This document shows positions 25,758-34,138 of a stretch of 64,000 nucleotides of DNA, in pieces. The notes beneath the pieces are model-generated. The model searched no databases. It saw only the letters and a program-made list of their open reading frames with translations, and was not told the DNA's origin. A program made the position numbers and the translations under genes. How positions within the stretch are numbered: the first letter of the stretch is position 1; each line of letters opens with the position of its first letter. Origin of the DNA: Acidobacteriaceae bacterium (GTDB lineage Bacteria > Acidobacteriota > Terriglobia > Bryobacterales > Bryobacteraceae); the NCBI GenBank assembly GCA_019233755.1, contig JAFAMD010000013.1, positions 1-64,000 of the forward strand. The letters run 5' to 3'.

Positions 25758-28046
25758 ATGCGCGTGCCGATTATGCGCCGTAGCCAGTGGCGAATGCTGC
25801 GCGCCGCGATCCAGACAAGGTCGCTCAGTGCCATTCGCTCGGTTGCTTCCGTCTCCAACTGCGATGCCTTGGAGTTACTTTTCGACGCCGGCTGGTATCT
25901 CGACAGGAACATTGATGTTCGTGCCAGCCGCATGGATCCGCTCGCGCACTTCCTACGGTCTGGCTGGAAAGAGGGCCGAGATCCGCATCCTTTGTTCAGC
26001 GTCAACTGGTATCTCGAAAAGAATCCGGACCTCCGCGCCGCCGGCATGAATCCGCTCGTGCATTTCTTAACGGCGGGAGCAGTTGAAGGCCGGAGCCCGC
26101 ATCCGTTATTCGACGTTGGTTGGTACCTTTTGCAGAACTCGGATGTGCACCCGGGCCAGATCAATCCTCTCGTACACTTTGTGGCATTCGGCGCCAGAGA
26201 GGGCCGGGATCCGAACCCGTTGTTCGATGTAGGCTGGTACGTCTCACAGAATCCCGATGTCCTTGTTTCGGGTGTCAATCCGCTCGCGCATTTCATTAAT
26301 TCCGGCGCTGCGGAGGGCCGAGACCCGAACCCGCTTTTCCACACGCGCTGGTATTCGAAGCACAATCTGGAGCCGGGCGCACCGGCTAGCGATGCCCTGG
26401 CTCACTATTTGTTTATCGGTGCCACTGAAGGCCGGGATCCGAATCCGCTATTCGATACAGATTGGTATCTTTCGGAGAATGCCGACGTGCGAGCATCCGG
26501 TATCAACCCGCTCACGCACTACCTCAAGTTTGGAGCGCAGGAGGGACGAGATCCGAACCCATTGTTCGACACAGACTGGTATCTCACGCAGAATCCGGAT
26601 GTCGGTGCCTCCGGCGTCAATCCGCTCGCGCATTTTCTGAGAACGGGCGCCACTGAGGGCCGGAATCCAAACCCGCTTTTCAACGTTGATTGGTATATCG
26701 AGCGCAACCCCGAAGTAACGGCGCTTGGCATGAATCCACTCGCGCATTACATCCAATTCGGACCTGGATCTAATATTGACCCGAGCCCGGCATTCGATAC
26801 GGAATGGTACGTCGCGAAAAACGGCCGCGCTTGGAAAGCGGATGAAACGGCGCTCGGCCATTTTCTCAGCAGCAAGTTGCCCCTTGCCCTGATCGAAAAG
26901 AAGCCCAAGGTCCTCATTATCGAGGCCGCGTATCCGCGTCCTGATCGGGACTCGGGGTCCATTGACGCAATCAACTTCGTCAAAATGTTTCTCAAGTTCG
27001 GATATCAGGTGTTGTTCGTTGCCGAGGACGAGTTCGATTCGGACTCGCCGTACCGCTTTCAATTACAGTCGCTCGGTGTGATCGTTATTGACGCGCAAAC
27101 GGCAGCGAGCGTAAGGCAGTTCATCAGGCAGGCAGCTCCTTTCCTGGATTTGTGCTTTCTCTCTAGAGTTTATGCCGGGGGAAGGTACCTCGAGGACATC
27201 CGCCGCTGCGGGGCAGCCAAAATCATTTTTAATACTGTCGACCTGCTCCATATCCGCGAACTGAGGCAAGCTGCGTTAGAGAACAACAGAGCAGTGCAAG
27301 ACCAGGCAATGGAAACGCGGAAGCGTGAGGCGTACCTGACCTGCCAAGCGGACTTAACAATTGTGGTTTCGTCCAGCGAGGCCAAGTTGCTCAAGAGCCT
27401 GACGCCGGCTGCACGCATCGTTCATGTGCCGTTAATCAGAGACATACCCGGGCGTCAGAACAGCTTTAGGGACCGGCAGGGGCTGGCGTTCGTCGGGAAC
27501 TATCTCCACCCCCCCAATTTGGACGCCGTAATGCATTTCCTCGGCTCCGTTTGGCCGCTTATCCTGAGATCGCGTCCGGGCACGCGCTTTTTTGCGCTGG
27601 GTCCCTGCATGCCAAAGGAACTCGCAGACCGCAATGATGCCGGCTTTGAACCCGTCGGATATGTAGAAGACCTCCGCCCATGGTTGGAGAGAGTGATCAT
27701 AACGGTGGCTCCTCTCCGCTATGGAGCGGGCGCGAAAGGGAAAGTAATCTCAAGCCTTGCCCACGGTGTCCCATGTGTGGCCTCGCCAGTTGCCGTTGAG
27801 GGCATGGATCTGACTCCGGACAAAGACATACTGGTGGGCTCCAACCCGAGCGAGTTCGCATCTCATGTTGTAAGGCTTCTTGCTGACAGCGAGCTCTGGA
27901 AGCGCGTTTCTCTATCCGGCTTGGAAACCGTGCAGCAGGCGCATTCGCTGCAAGCTGGAGAAACGCGGATGCTGAACATATTGCAGACCATAAACGCGCC
28001 ACTCCCAGTTTCCTTATCCGGAACCCACCCCGTTCTGGCGAGTTGA
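25758..28046 (+). CDS. Glycosyltransferase (GT4) with N-terminal array of 38-residue WY repeats
   Basis: This 762-residue protein has two halves. Residues 41-372 are about nine tandem units of exactly 38 residues, each like LFDxxWYLxxNPDV followed by NPLAHFLxxG and EGRDPNP. Units 1-8 are good and the ninth is degenerate. The C-terminal half (about 390-740) is a GT4-like GT-B transferase with VLIIEAAYPRPDRDSGS, LAFVGNYLHPPN and the donor-site APLRYGAGAKGKVISSLAHGVPCVAS. The repeat is known from scattered bacterial glycan-related proteins and has no firm function; it may bind glycan or protein. The gene is divergent from the helicase and lies near the glycosyltransferase operon. There is no clear ribosome site before the ATG. 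Confidence 0.88.
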   Translation: MRVPIMRRSQWRMLRAAIQTRSLSAIRSVASVSNCDALELLFDAGWYLDRNIDVRASRMDPLAHFLRSGWKEGRDPHPLFSVNWYLEKNPDLRAAGMNPLVHFLTAGAVEGRSPHPLFDVGWYLLQNSDVHPGQINPLVHFVAFGAREGRDPNPLFDVGWYVSQNPDVLVSGVNPLAHFINSGAAEGRDPNPLFHTRWYSKHNLEPGAPASDALAHYLFIGATEGRDPNPLFDTDWYLSENADVRASGINPLTHYLKFGAQEGRDPNPLFDTDWYLTQNPDVGASGVNPLAHFLRTGATEGRNPNPLFNVDWYIERNPEVTALGMNPLAHYIQFGPGSNIDPSPAFDTEWYVAKNGRAWKADETALGHFLSSKLPLALIEKKPKVLIIEAAYPRPDRDSGSIDAINFVKMFLKFGYQVLFVAEDEFDSDSPYRFQLQSLGVIVIDAQTAASVRQFIRQAAPFLDLCFLSRVYAGGRYLEDIRRCGAAKIIFNTVDLLHIRELRQAALENNRAVQDQAMETRKREAYLTCQADLTIVVSSSEAKLLKSLTPAARIVHVPLIRDIPGRQNSFRDRQGLAFVGNYLHPPNLDAVMHFLGSVWPLILRSRPGTRFFALGPCMPKELADRNDAGFEPVGYVEDLRPWLERVIITVAPLRYGAGAKGKVISSLAHGVPCVASPVAVEGMDLTPDKDILVGSNPSEFASHVVRLLADSELWKRVSLSGLETVQQAHSLQAGETRMLNILQTINAPLPVSLSGTHPVLAS
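25878..26873 (+). repeat. In-gene tandem repeat, period 114 bp (38 residues), about 8.7 copies
   Basis: Units start at 25878, 25992, 26106, 26220, 26334, 26448, 26562, 26676 and 26790. The period is constant, with no indels. Units 4, 6 and 7 are the most alike and unit 5 diverges in its middle. The constant period and uneven similarity suggest growth by unequal recombination followed by drift. Confidence 0.9.
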
Positions 28047-28132
28047 TCTGTCACTCAGGCGTCCCCAAAAAATCAATCACGACCCAGGGGACCCCACTTA
28101 CCCGATAGGGATAGCCGTGTTAACGTATTGTC

Positions 28133-29002
28133 ATGGCTGAATACGCACATCCCGAAGTCCTTGTGGATACTGGCTGGCTTCTGGGAAAGCTGTCCGATCC
28201 GTCCGTTCGAATTGTGGAGGTCGACGTCGATAACGCGGCGTATGAACTGGGCCATATCCCAGGCGCGCTCGCATGGAACTGGACGACGCAACTTTGCGAT
28301 ACGGTGCGCCGGGACATCCTTTCCAAGCAGGAGTTGGAGTCGCTGCTGTCGAAGTCCGGCGTCAAGCCTGAGACAACGATCGTGCTTTACGGCGACAACA
28401 ACAACTGGTTTGCAGCGTGGGCCTTCTGGCAATTGAAAGTTTACGGCCACAAGGATGTCCGATTCCTCAACGGGGGCCGCAAGAAGTGGCTTGCGGAGAG
28501 CCTGGAACTGACCGACGAGGTGCCATCCTATCCTCCGACGCAATATAAGGCCCAGGAGCCCGACCTTTCCATTCGTGCGTTCCTGCCGCAGGTGCAGGAG
28601 GCCACGAAGGTTCGTGCTGCGTCGTTGGTGGATGTGCGGAGTCCGCAGGAGTTTACCGGTGAGATACTCGCACCCGCCGGGTTGCCGGAAACTTGTCAGC
28701 GGGGCGGCCATATTCCGGGGGCACGCAGCATACCCTGGGGAAAAGCCTGTAATGACGATGGCACCTTCAAGAGTTTCGATGAGCTGAAAGCGGTATACGC
28801 CAGCGAAGGCGTGGACGGTTCAAAGCCCGCCATCGCCTATTGCCGCATTGGCGAGCGTTCCAGCCACACCTGGTTTGTTTTGAAGTACTTGCTGGGCCTG
28901 CAGGACGTCAGGAATTATGACGGTTCGTGGACGGAATGGGGCAATCTGGTGGGTGCACCGGTAGAACGGGGCGCTGCCGCCATTGCAAGGGGAGCAAACT
29001 AA
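28133..29002 (+). CDS. sseA: Thiosulfate/3-mercaptopyruvate sulfurtransferase (tandem rhodanese)
   Basis: The 289-residue protein has two rhodanese domains. The N-terminal one (about 8-125) is structural and lacks the Cys (LYGDNNNW). The C-terminal one (about 160-285) carries the catalytic loop CRIGERS with C237 as the persulfide-forming residue. The basic loop after the Cys is of the thiosulfate-sulfurtransferase (CysA/SseA) type. The enzyme moves sulfane sulfur from thiosulfate or mercaptopyruvate to acceptors such as cyanide or thiols in the cytosol. It is translationally coupled (TAATG) to a small downstream protein gene. Confidence 0.92.
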   Translation: MAEYAHPEVLVDTGWLLGKLSDPSVRIVEVDVDNAAYELGHIPGALAWNWTTQLCDTVRRDILSKQELESLLSKSGVKPETTIVLYGDNNNWFAAWAFWQLKVYGHKDVRFLNGGRKKWLAESLELTDEVPSYPPTQYKAQEPDLSIRAFLPQVQEATKVRAASLVDVRSPQEFTGEILAPAGLPETCQRGGHIPGARSIPWGKACNDDGTFKSFDELKAVYASEGVDGSKPAIAYCRIGERSSHTWFVLKYLLGLQDVRNYDGSWTEWGNLVGAPVERGAAAIARGAN

Positions 29003-29229
29003 TGCAGGCAAAAGCAGAGCATTTCCAGGAGCGCCAGCTCGAAATTGACGGTTGGCAGGTGAGACTCACGAGTTATCGAGTCGGGCACAAATTCGTTTGT
29101 CAGGCGGACAACGTCTCTCCGGGCGCTTGCCTCGCGCGATTTGCTTCAGCTTCGCCTGAGGAAGCCGAGTCCCAGGCCCTTTCGAAAGCGCGGCACTTGC
29201 TGAGCAAGACGAAACGCCATGAGGTTTAG
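29002..29229 (+). CDS. Small conserved-looking protein coupled to the sulfurtransferase
   Basis: This is a 75-residue soluble protein. Its ATG overlaps the sulfurtransferase TAA (TAATG), with GGGGAG 8 nt upstream, which fixes the start. The sequence predicts a small beta-sheet (QLEIDGWQVRLTSYRVGHKFVCQADN) and a C-terminal helix (SPEEAESQALSKARHLLSKT), with two Cys. I recognise no family. Coupling suggests a partner or acceptor role in sulfur transfer, but this is inference. Confidence 0.7.
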   Translation: MQAKAEHFQERQLEIDGWQVRLTSYRVGHKFVCQADNVSPGACLARFASASPEEAESQALSKARHLLSKTKRHEV

Positions 29230-29237
29230 GGGCGGGA

Positions 29238-29828
29238 TCAATGTTCCGCAATGCAATCAAAGCGGAACGTATCCACAACCTGAGTGAAAACGGGCTCGAA
29301 GCGAGCCGCCTGATCGGCCCGGCATTCGAGCTCTAATCGGAACAGCGAATCTTTGCGGTCCACAAGAAGCATCTCTTCGAGCCATGTCGCGCGTTCCTGG
29401 GGATCGTAGTATCGATCTTTCATAAATATTGCAGCGTAGCCCAGGAACTGCATCCTGCGCTGTTCGAGGACTTCCATTCTTTCAGCGCGCTCAAACCGTT
29501 TGAGTACCTCGAAGTGGGCTTCCAGGTCGTGCCCCAGATCGACTGTCTGTGCATGAGCGGTATCGCTGGGCAGAATTGCGGCGATATCGATCTCCCCGAG
29601 GGGCTTTGAAAATTTTTTTGCGCCAGTTTCCACGAACAGTCCGGCGCCATCGAAGGCGTCCCCTTTCAGCCAACGCGACGGGTAGCTGACGCAATAACGC
29701 CATTGGGTGTTGCGGTAGTGTTTCCAGGCCCGGTCCAGCTTGGGCGACGTTCTCGTTCCGAATCCCTGCAGCAGCGAACTGGTGGCGAGACAGCTTAACA
29801 GCGCAAATGCCAAGCCAAAATTACGCAT
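29238..29828 (-). CDS. Exported protein of unknown function
   Basis: This 196-residue protein has a signal peptide (MRNFGLAFALLSCLATS). The mature part contains YCVSYPSRWLKGDAFDGAGLFV and ends FTQVVDTFRFD. That pattern, a short aromatic SYPxxW-type start and a closing VxTFRF, recalls PsbP/DcrB-like folds found in many small lipoproteins, but the match is weak. The frame is open to 30035, but the extra 69 codons overlap the upstream gene and look non-coding, so I chose the ATG at 29828. It follows the fused MFS/spermidine-synthase gene by 56 nt. Confidence 0.65.
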   Translation of the reverse strand: MRNFGLAFALLSCLATSSLLQGFGTRTSPKLDRAWKHYRNTQWRYCVSYPSRWLKGDAFDGAGLFVETGAKKFSKPLGEIDIAAILPSDTAHAQTVDLGHDLEAHFEVLKRFERAERMEVLEQRRMQFLGYAAIFMKDRYYDPQERATWLEEMLLVDRKDSLFRLELECRADQAARFEPVFTQVVDTFRFDCIAEH

Positions 29829-29884
29829 CAGGATGAGCCAGACTTTCACAACTCGCGACAATTTACCAGAGTGTACTAGATCTT

Positions 29885-32020
29885 CTAGTGCATTTGTGGA
29901 ATTTTGAGGATCTGAACCAAGTTGTTGTAGCCGTCCGTCCAAGGCTGCAGATAGGGGCGGGAGTCGATGGCTTTCGCATGCACCTGAACCGCCGGATTTT
30001 GCAGCACCTGCACGTTTCGGGTGACAAGAACCCAATCGGCAGGCAGAATAAGGTCCTCATGATCCTCGTGGTTTTTGACGAGTACCGCTCTGTAGCCAAT
30101 CTCCCGCGCGAGTTGTGCCACCACAGGGGCGAGATCCAGATAGTCGTTGGACACGTGAAAAGCGAGCACACCGTCGCGCTTAAGGTGGCGCATGTACAAG
30201 GCAAAGGCTTCGCGCGTCAACAGATGGACTGGAATAGCATCGCCCGAGAAGGCATCGGCCGCGAGGACATCAAAGGGCGGAGAAGTATCGTGCTCGAGTG
30301 AAAGTCGCGCATCCCCTTCTGCAATCTCGATTCGCGCGTGGCTCTCGCGCAGATAGTAGAAGAGCGATTCGGCGATCTCAACGATCTGGTGATTGATCTC
30401 GTAGAACCGGAACGTATCGCCTGGCTGCCCGTAAGCAGCGATTGTGCCGGTACCCAATCCCACGATTCCGACTCGCTTCGGGCTGTCGAAGCACTCCCGT
30501 AGAACGATACCAATGCCGGAATCGGGTCCGTAGTAGGTTGTGGGCCGCATTCTGCGAGGCGGAAGCAGAAACTGGGCGCCGTGCTGGATGGTGCCGTGAA
30601 AAAGGGTTCGATGCTGCTGGGGACCGGCGTGAGGTGATTGCACAACTCGTAAGGAGCCGTAGAAGCTGCGCCGGAGCGTGAGCGTGTCCTCGTGATACGC
30701 CTGCACATTGGCGATTACCACTGCCACCATACAGGCCGCAACTCCTGTCCAAAGAATGCGTGCGGATGCGTGCCCATTGTTCCACTCAAGAGCCAGAGCC
30801 AGCAGCGCGGTGAGCAGGAGGGCCACCGGCAGTTCGTAGACTCCGCTGAATATTCGCGGAGCAATCAAGCCGATTAAGATGGAACCGGCCGCGCCGCCGG
30901 CCGCGATCATCAGATAAAAGCCTGTAAGGGCAGAGGCTTCGGGACGGAGCCGGTTCAATTCGCCGTGGCAGAACAAGCAGCATATGAATAGACCGGCGAG
31001 AAAAATGGGGACGCTGACCTCGACTGCTTCGACGGTGTTGATGTTGTAAGTTGCATACCCCAGCATTCCGAGAGCGAAGGCAAGCAGTCGCGACCATAGC
31101 GAACGCTGGTACAGCCTGGAGCCGAAACTGAAGATGAAAGTCAGCAGATAGACAGCCAGCGGCAACACCCAAAGCAATGGAACGGCGGCTACATTCTGGT
31201 CGAGATGATTCGTGACAGAGAGCAGCAGCATGGAGCCGCAGGCTGCTAGTGCGAACCAGGCGAATCGATGCGCGGTCCGCGCAGGCCGCGGGTTCGGCTG
31301 CAATCGCACTTGTTCGTCTTCTCCCATCCCGCGTGAACGGTATCCCATGCCGGCAGCACTAGCGCAGAGTACTGCGAAGAGAACGAAGGCGCCTGACCAC
31401 CATAACCTCTGTTTGTGGATGTCGAACCAAGGTTCAATGACTATCGGGTACAGGATGAGCGCTGCGAGTGAAGCGAAGTTCGACAACGCGAACAGACGGT
31501 ACGGGCTCCGGTTGCCGGTGCGGGCCAGCCAATCCTGCAGTAGCGGATTTGTCGCCGAGAGCGCGACGAACGGCAGGCCGATCGACGCCGTCAGTAGTAC
31601 AAGAATCTGCCAGGCAGGGTCTGTTGCCGAAGCCGCCCCCCAATACGCTCCGGGGCCGATCGGCAGGCATGCAAGGCATAAGAGCAGCAGGCAGATATGA
31701 AGTCCGAACTGCACGCCCGGGCGCAACCGGTGCACCACGAGGCGGGCATAGACGTAGCCCGCGAGGAGTGCTGACTGGTAAAAAACGAGGCACGTGGCCC
31801 ACACTGCCGCAGAGCCGCCGAACCAGGGAAGGATCTTCTTCGCGATGAGGGGCTCAACCGAGAAGAGCAAAAACGCGCTAAGGAAAATCGCCGAACTAAA
31901 CAAGACGGCAACCTGCGCCGGCGTCCTGCGACCGCGGGTGCTGCTCAGGCTGACCGGTTGGTTTGGCAATTCTTTCAGCCTACCCGAAGGACATTCAGTG
32001 CCGCGGTATACTGGCCGCAC
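29885..32020 (-). CDS. Fused MFS-like membrane / spermidine-synthase-like protein
   Basis: This 711-residue protein has about 12 membrane segments (about 35-440), beginning with SAFLLFSVEPLIAKKILPWFGGSAAVWATCLVFYQSALL in overlapping pieces that are diagnostic of the family. A C-terminal spermidine-synthase-like Rossmann domain follows, with RVGIVGLGTGTIAAYG (SAM-type glycine loop), YEINHQIVEIAE and the GDARLSLE acidic stretch. Fused MFS/spermidine synthases are widespread in acidobacteria; substrate and reaction are not established. The start is uncertain: ATG at 32020 or TTG at 31969, the latter nearer the first membrane segment. It is divergent from fbp by only about 20 nt if the ATG is used. 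Confidence 0.82.
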   Translation of the reverse strand: MRPVYRGTECPSGRLKELPNQPVSLSSTRGRRTPAQVAVLFSSAIFLSAFLLFSVEPLIAKKILPWFGGSAAVWATCLVFYQSALLAGYVYARLVVHRLRPGVQFGLHICLLLLCLACLPIGPGAYWGAASATDPAWQILVLLTASIGLPFVALSATNPLLQDWLARTGNRSPYRLFALSNFASLAALILYPIVIEPWFDIHKQRLWWSGAFVLFAVLCASAAGMGYRSRGMGEDEQVRLQPNPRPARTAHRFAWFALAACGSMLLLSVTNHLDQNVAAVPLLWVLPLAVYLLTFIFSFGSRLYQRSLWSRLLAFALGMLGYATYNINTVEAVEVSVPIFLAGLFICCLFCHGELNRLRPEASALTGFYLMIAAGGAAGSILIGLIAPRIFSGVYELPVALLLTALLALALEWNNGHASARILWTGVAACMVAVVIANVQAYHEDTLTLRRSFYGSLRVVQSPHAGPQQHRTLFHGTIQHGAQFLLPPRRMRPTTYYGPDSGIGIVLRECFDSPKRVGIVGLGTGTIAAYGQPGDTFRFYEINHQIVEIAESLFYYLRESHARIEIAEGDARLSLEHDTSPPFDVLAADAFSGDAIPVHLLTREAFALYMRHLKRDGVLAFHVSNDYLDLAPVVAQLAREIGYRAVLVKNHEDHEDLILPADWVLVTRNVQVLQNPAVQVHAKAIDSRPYLQPWTDGYNNLVQILKIPQMH

Positions 32021-32040
32021 ATCGCCAGGAGGGACTAGCC

Positions 32041-33069
32041 GTGGGTGCAGACCCGCCCGTTCGATCTGCCAGCAAACTGATCACTACTGCGCAGCAGCAC
32101 ATTTTGGAGCAGAAGGAAATCCACTTCCCCGATGCAGGTGGAACCTTTTCATGGTTGCTTTCAGGCATTACGCTCGCAACCAAGATGATCGAAGCGAAAA
32201 TCCGCCAAGCCGGGCTTCTCGACATCCTGGGAGCAGCTGGTGAAACGAATGTGCAGGGAGAATCGCAGCAGAAGCTCGATGTTTTTGCGAATCAGGCACT
32301 GCTGCACTGTCTCGGCGTGCGTGAGAGCGTGGCGATTCTCGTTTCCGAAGAGAACGAGGAGCCGGTTGTGTTTGACCGTGCTCCCGAAACAGGCAAATAC
32401 GTTATCTTTTTCGACCCGCTGGACGGATCATCGAACATCGATGTGAACGTAAGCGTCGGAACCATTTTTTCCATCTTTCGCCGCCCGGAATCAGCGGAGG
32501 CGAACGTGAAGTCCGCAATTCTGCAACCGGGTTGGAAACAGGTGGCGGCAGGCTACGTCGTTTACGGCTCTTCAACGATCCTGGTCTACACGGCGGGCAA
32601 AGGCGTTTTCGGGTTCACACTGGATCCGTCAATTGGCGCGTACGTGCTGAGTCACGACAACCTGCGGATGCCGGAGCAGGGAGGCTTCTATTCGGTTAAC
32701 GACGCGCAGTATACCCACTTCCCACAGGCCTACCAAAGATATCTTGATGCTCTGCGGAACGGCAGCCTGGGCAGGGAATACAGCTCCCGGTACGTGGGCT
32801 CGCTCGTCGCTGATTTTCACCGCACCATGTTGAAAGGCGGCGTGTTCCTCTATCCGCCAACCAAGGGCTACCCGAGCGGCAAACTGCGGCTGCTGTATGA
32901 AGCGAGTCCACTCGCTTTCATCGCGGAACAGGCCGGCGGCATGGCAACGAATGGCGACCAGCGGATCCTCGATATTGAACCCGAAAATATTCATCAACGC
33001 ACGCCCCTGGTGATCGGCGGTTCTGTCGAAGTGTCCGAATTTCAGAAGCGCTGGCGCGCTGCCAGATAA
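32041..33069 (+). CDS. fbp: Fructose-1,6-bisphosphatase, class I
   Basis: This 342-residue enzyme removes the 1-phosphate of fructose-1,6-bisphosphate in gluconeogenesis. The metal and substrate motifs are intact: the ILVSEENEE acidic cluster, FFDPLDGSSNIDVN (the FBPase signature Asp/Pro/Leu/Asp/Gly), the Tyr-rich region VVYGSSTILVY, and GKLRLLYEASPLAFIAEQAGG near the C-terminus. The frame is open from 31963, but a GTG at 32041 has a perfect AGGAGG 8 nt upstream and matches the normal protein length. Confidence 0.95.
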   Translation: MGADPPVRSASKLITTAQQHILEQKEIHFPDAGGTFSWLLSGITLATKMIEAKIRQAGLLDILGAAGETNVQGESQQKLDVFANQALLHCLGVRESVAILVSEENEEPVVFDRAPETGKYVIFFDPLDGSSNIDVNVSVGTIFSIFRRPESAEANVKSAILQPGWKQVAAGYVVYGSSTILVYTAGKGVFGFTLDPSIGAYVLSHDNLRMPEQGGFYSVNDAQYTHFPQAYQRYLDALRNGSLGREYSSRYVGSLVADFHRTMLKGGVFLYPPTKGYPSGKLRLLYEASPLAFIAEQAGGMATNGDQRILDIEPENIHQRTPLVIGGSVEVSEFQKRWRAAR

Positions 33070-33110
33070 CAAGCCCGACGAAAACGTTTACGCCTAATGT
33101 AAATATTGTG

Positions 33111-33140
33111 TTGACCGGCCCCGAATAGCTGGCATATCAT
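33111..33140 (+). promoter_or_regulatory. Sigma-70-type promoter upstream of the methyltransferase-like gene
   Basis: TTGACC (33111-33116) and TATCAT (33135-33140) are separated by 18 nt. If used, it gives a leader of about 180 nt before the ATG at 33331. The leader (33148-33330) shows GC-rich local hairpins but no fold that I can name. Confidence 0.5.
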
Positions 33141-33330
33141 CGAGCAGTTCTCGTAAAGAATTTGAAACAGACCGATCCGTCTGCTGACCACGCACGTGGT
33201 TGAGAGTAGGTGTATGGCTGCTTGTGGCGAGATGCCTGGCACGCTCTGGTCGGCTGCAGCGGGAACTAAGTCTTACCGGAAGGTGCCGTTCGCTGCCTCC
33301 GGGAAGCTCATCCATTTTCGAAGGAGCAGA

Positions 33331-33957
33331 ATGCTTTTGTCATTCCCTGAGCTGGCCTCAGTTTCTACCGTTCGACGGCCTGTTTCCAAGTTACGTACGT
33401 TGGCGGGCTGGTATCAGGACATGGAAGGAGCCGAGCAGCGCGAAGGTTGGCTAGCCTGGTGCCGCGAACGGCATTTGTTCGTGGCATGTTCTGAGGAATT
33501 GGTGAATGCGCTTGCCGCCGAACTGCGAAACGCCTCGGGGCCGGTACTGGAGATTGGCGCTGGCAATGGTGAGTTGGCCGAGCACCTTCAGGAAGCGGGA
33601 GTCGAGATAATTCCAACAGACTGGTCGCCGGGCAGCAGAGAGGTGGTTTCACTCGAAGCTCGCGATGCGTTGAACCGGTATCGCCCGGAAACCGTCTTGA
33701 CTTCGTTTCTTCCGGTCGATGCAGGCATCGAACTCGACATTCTGAAGCACCCCAACGTGCGCCGATACGTGTACGTTGGTCCTCCGGTGGTTGGCCGGCC
33801 AGGACCACACTGTGCGTGGAACGTGCCCGGGTGGAGGGCTGAGCCACTCCACAACATCGAAGACGTGCTGCTGAGCCGCCTTGATTATCTCTCGGATTTC
33901 ACGCGCCAGACTCATTGCCGCCGTGCAACCGCGGTTCGCTTGTGGCGCGCCGATTGA
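33331..33957 (+). CDS. SAM-dependent methyltransferase-like protein
   Basis: This 208-residue protein carries a SAM-binding motif I (VLEIGAGNGELAEHL, about residues 68-82) followed by an acidic end of strand 2 (EIIPTDWSP), as in class I methyltransferases. The later part is short and atypical (YVGPPVVGRPGPHCAWNVPGW), so substrate and even activity are uncertain. The frame opens at a GTG at 33196, but the ATG at 33331 has AAGGAG 4 nt upstream and is the better start. It is monocistronic between fbp and the aldose epimerase. Confidence 0.7.
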   Translation: MLLSFPELASVSTVRRPVSKLRTLAGWYQDMEGAEQREGWLAWCRERHLFVACSEELVNALAAELRNASGPVLEIGAGNGELAEHLQEAGVEIIPTDWSPGSREVVSLEARDALNRYRPETVLTSFLPVDAGIELDILKHPNVRRYVYVGPPVVGRPGPHCAWNVPGWRAEPLHNIEDVLLSRLDYLSDFTRQTHCRRATAVRLWRAD

Positions 33958-34138
33958 CACCCTGACGTTTGATTCTTGTGCGTTTCCAGCCTGAAGAGGC
34001 TTTGGGGAGCGAAGCGGGCGCTAAGATAGCTTTTTGCCAAATCGCGCTCAAACCTCTCCGCTCGCGCCGAGGGAAGTTCCTAGCCCTTGCGGCTGGCCTT
34101 CATACGCTTACCTTCGTTAGGAAACCCACAGAAGCAAA

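Noticed and set aside
25688..26365. Antisense open frame over the WY-repeat region, with its own 38-residue repeats
   Set aside because: Its periodicity is only the reverse strand of the 114-bp repeat. The sense frame continues into a clear GT4 domain.
26448..27062. Second antisense open frame (204 codons) over the repeat region and GT4 start
   Set aside because: It is another shadow of the repeat, without domain or ribosome site.
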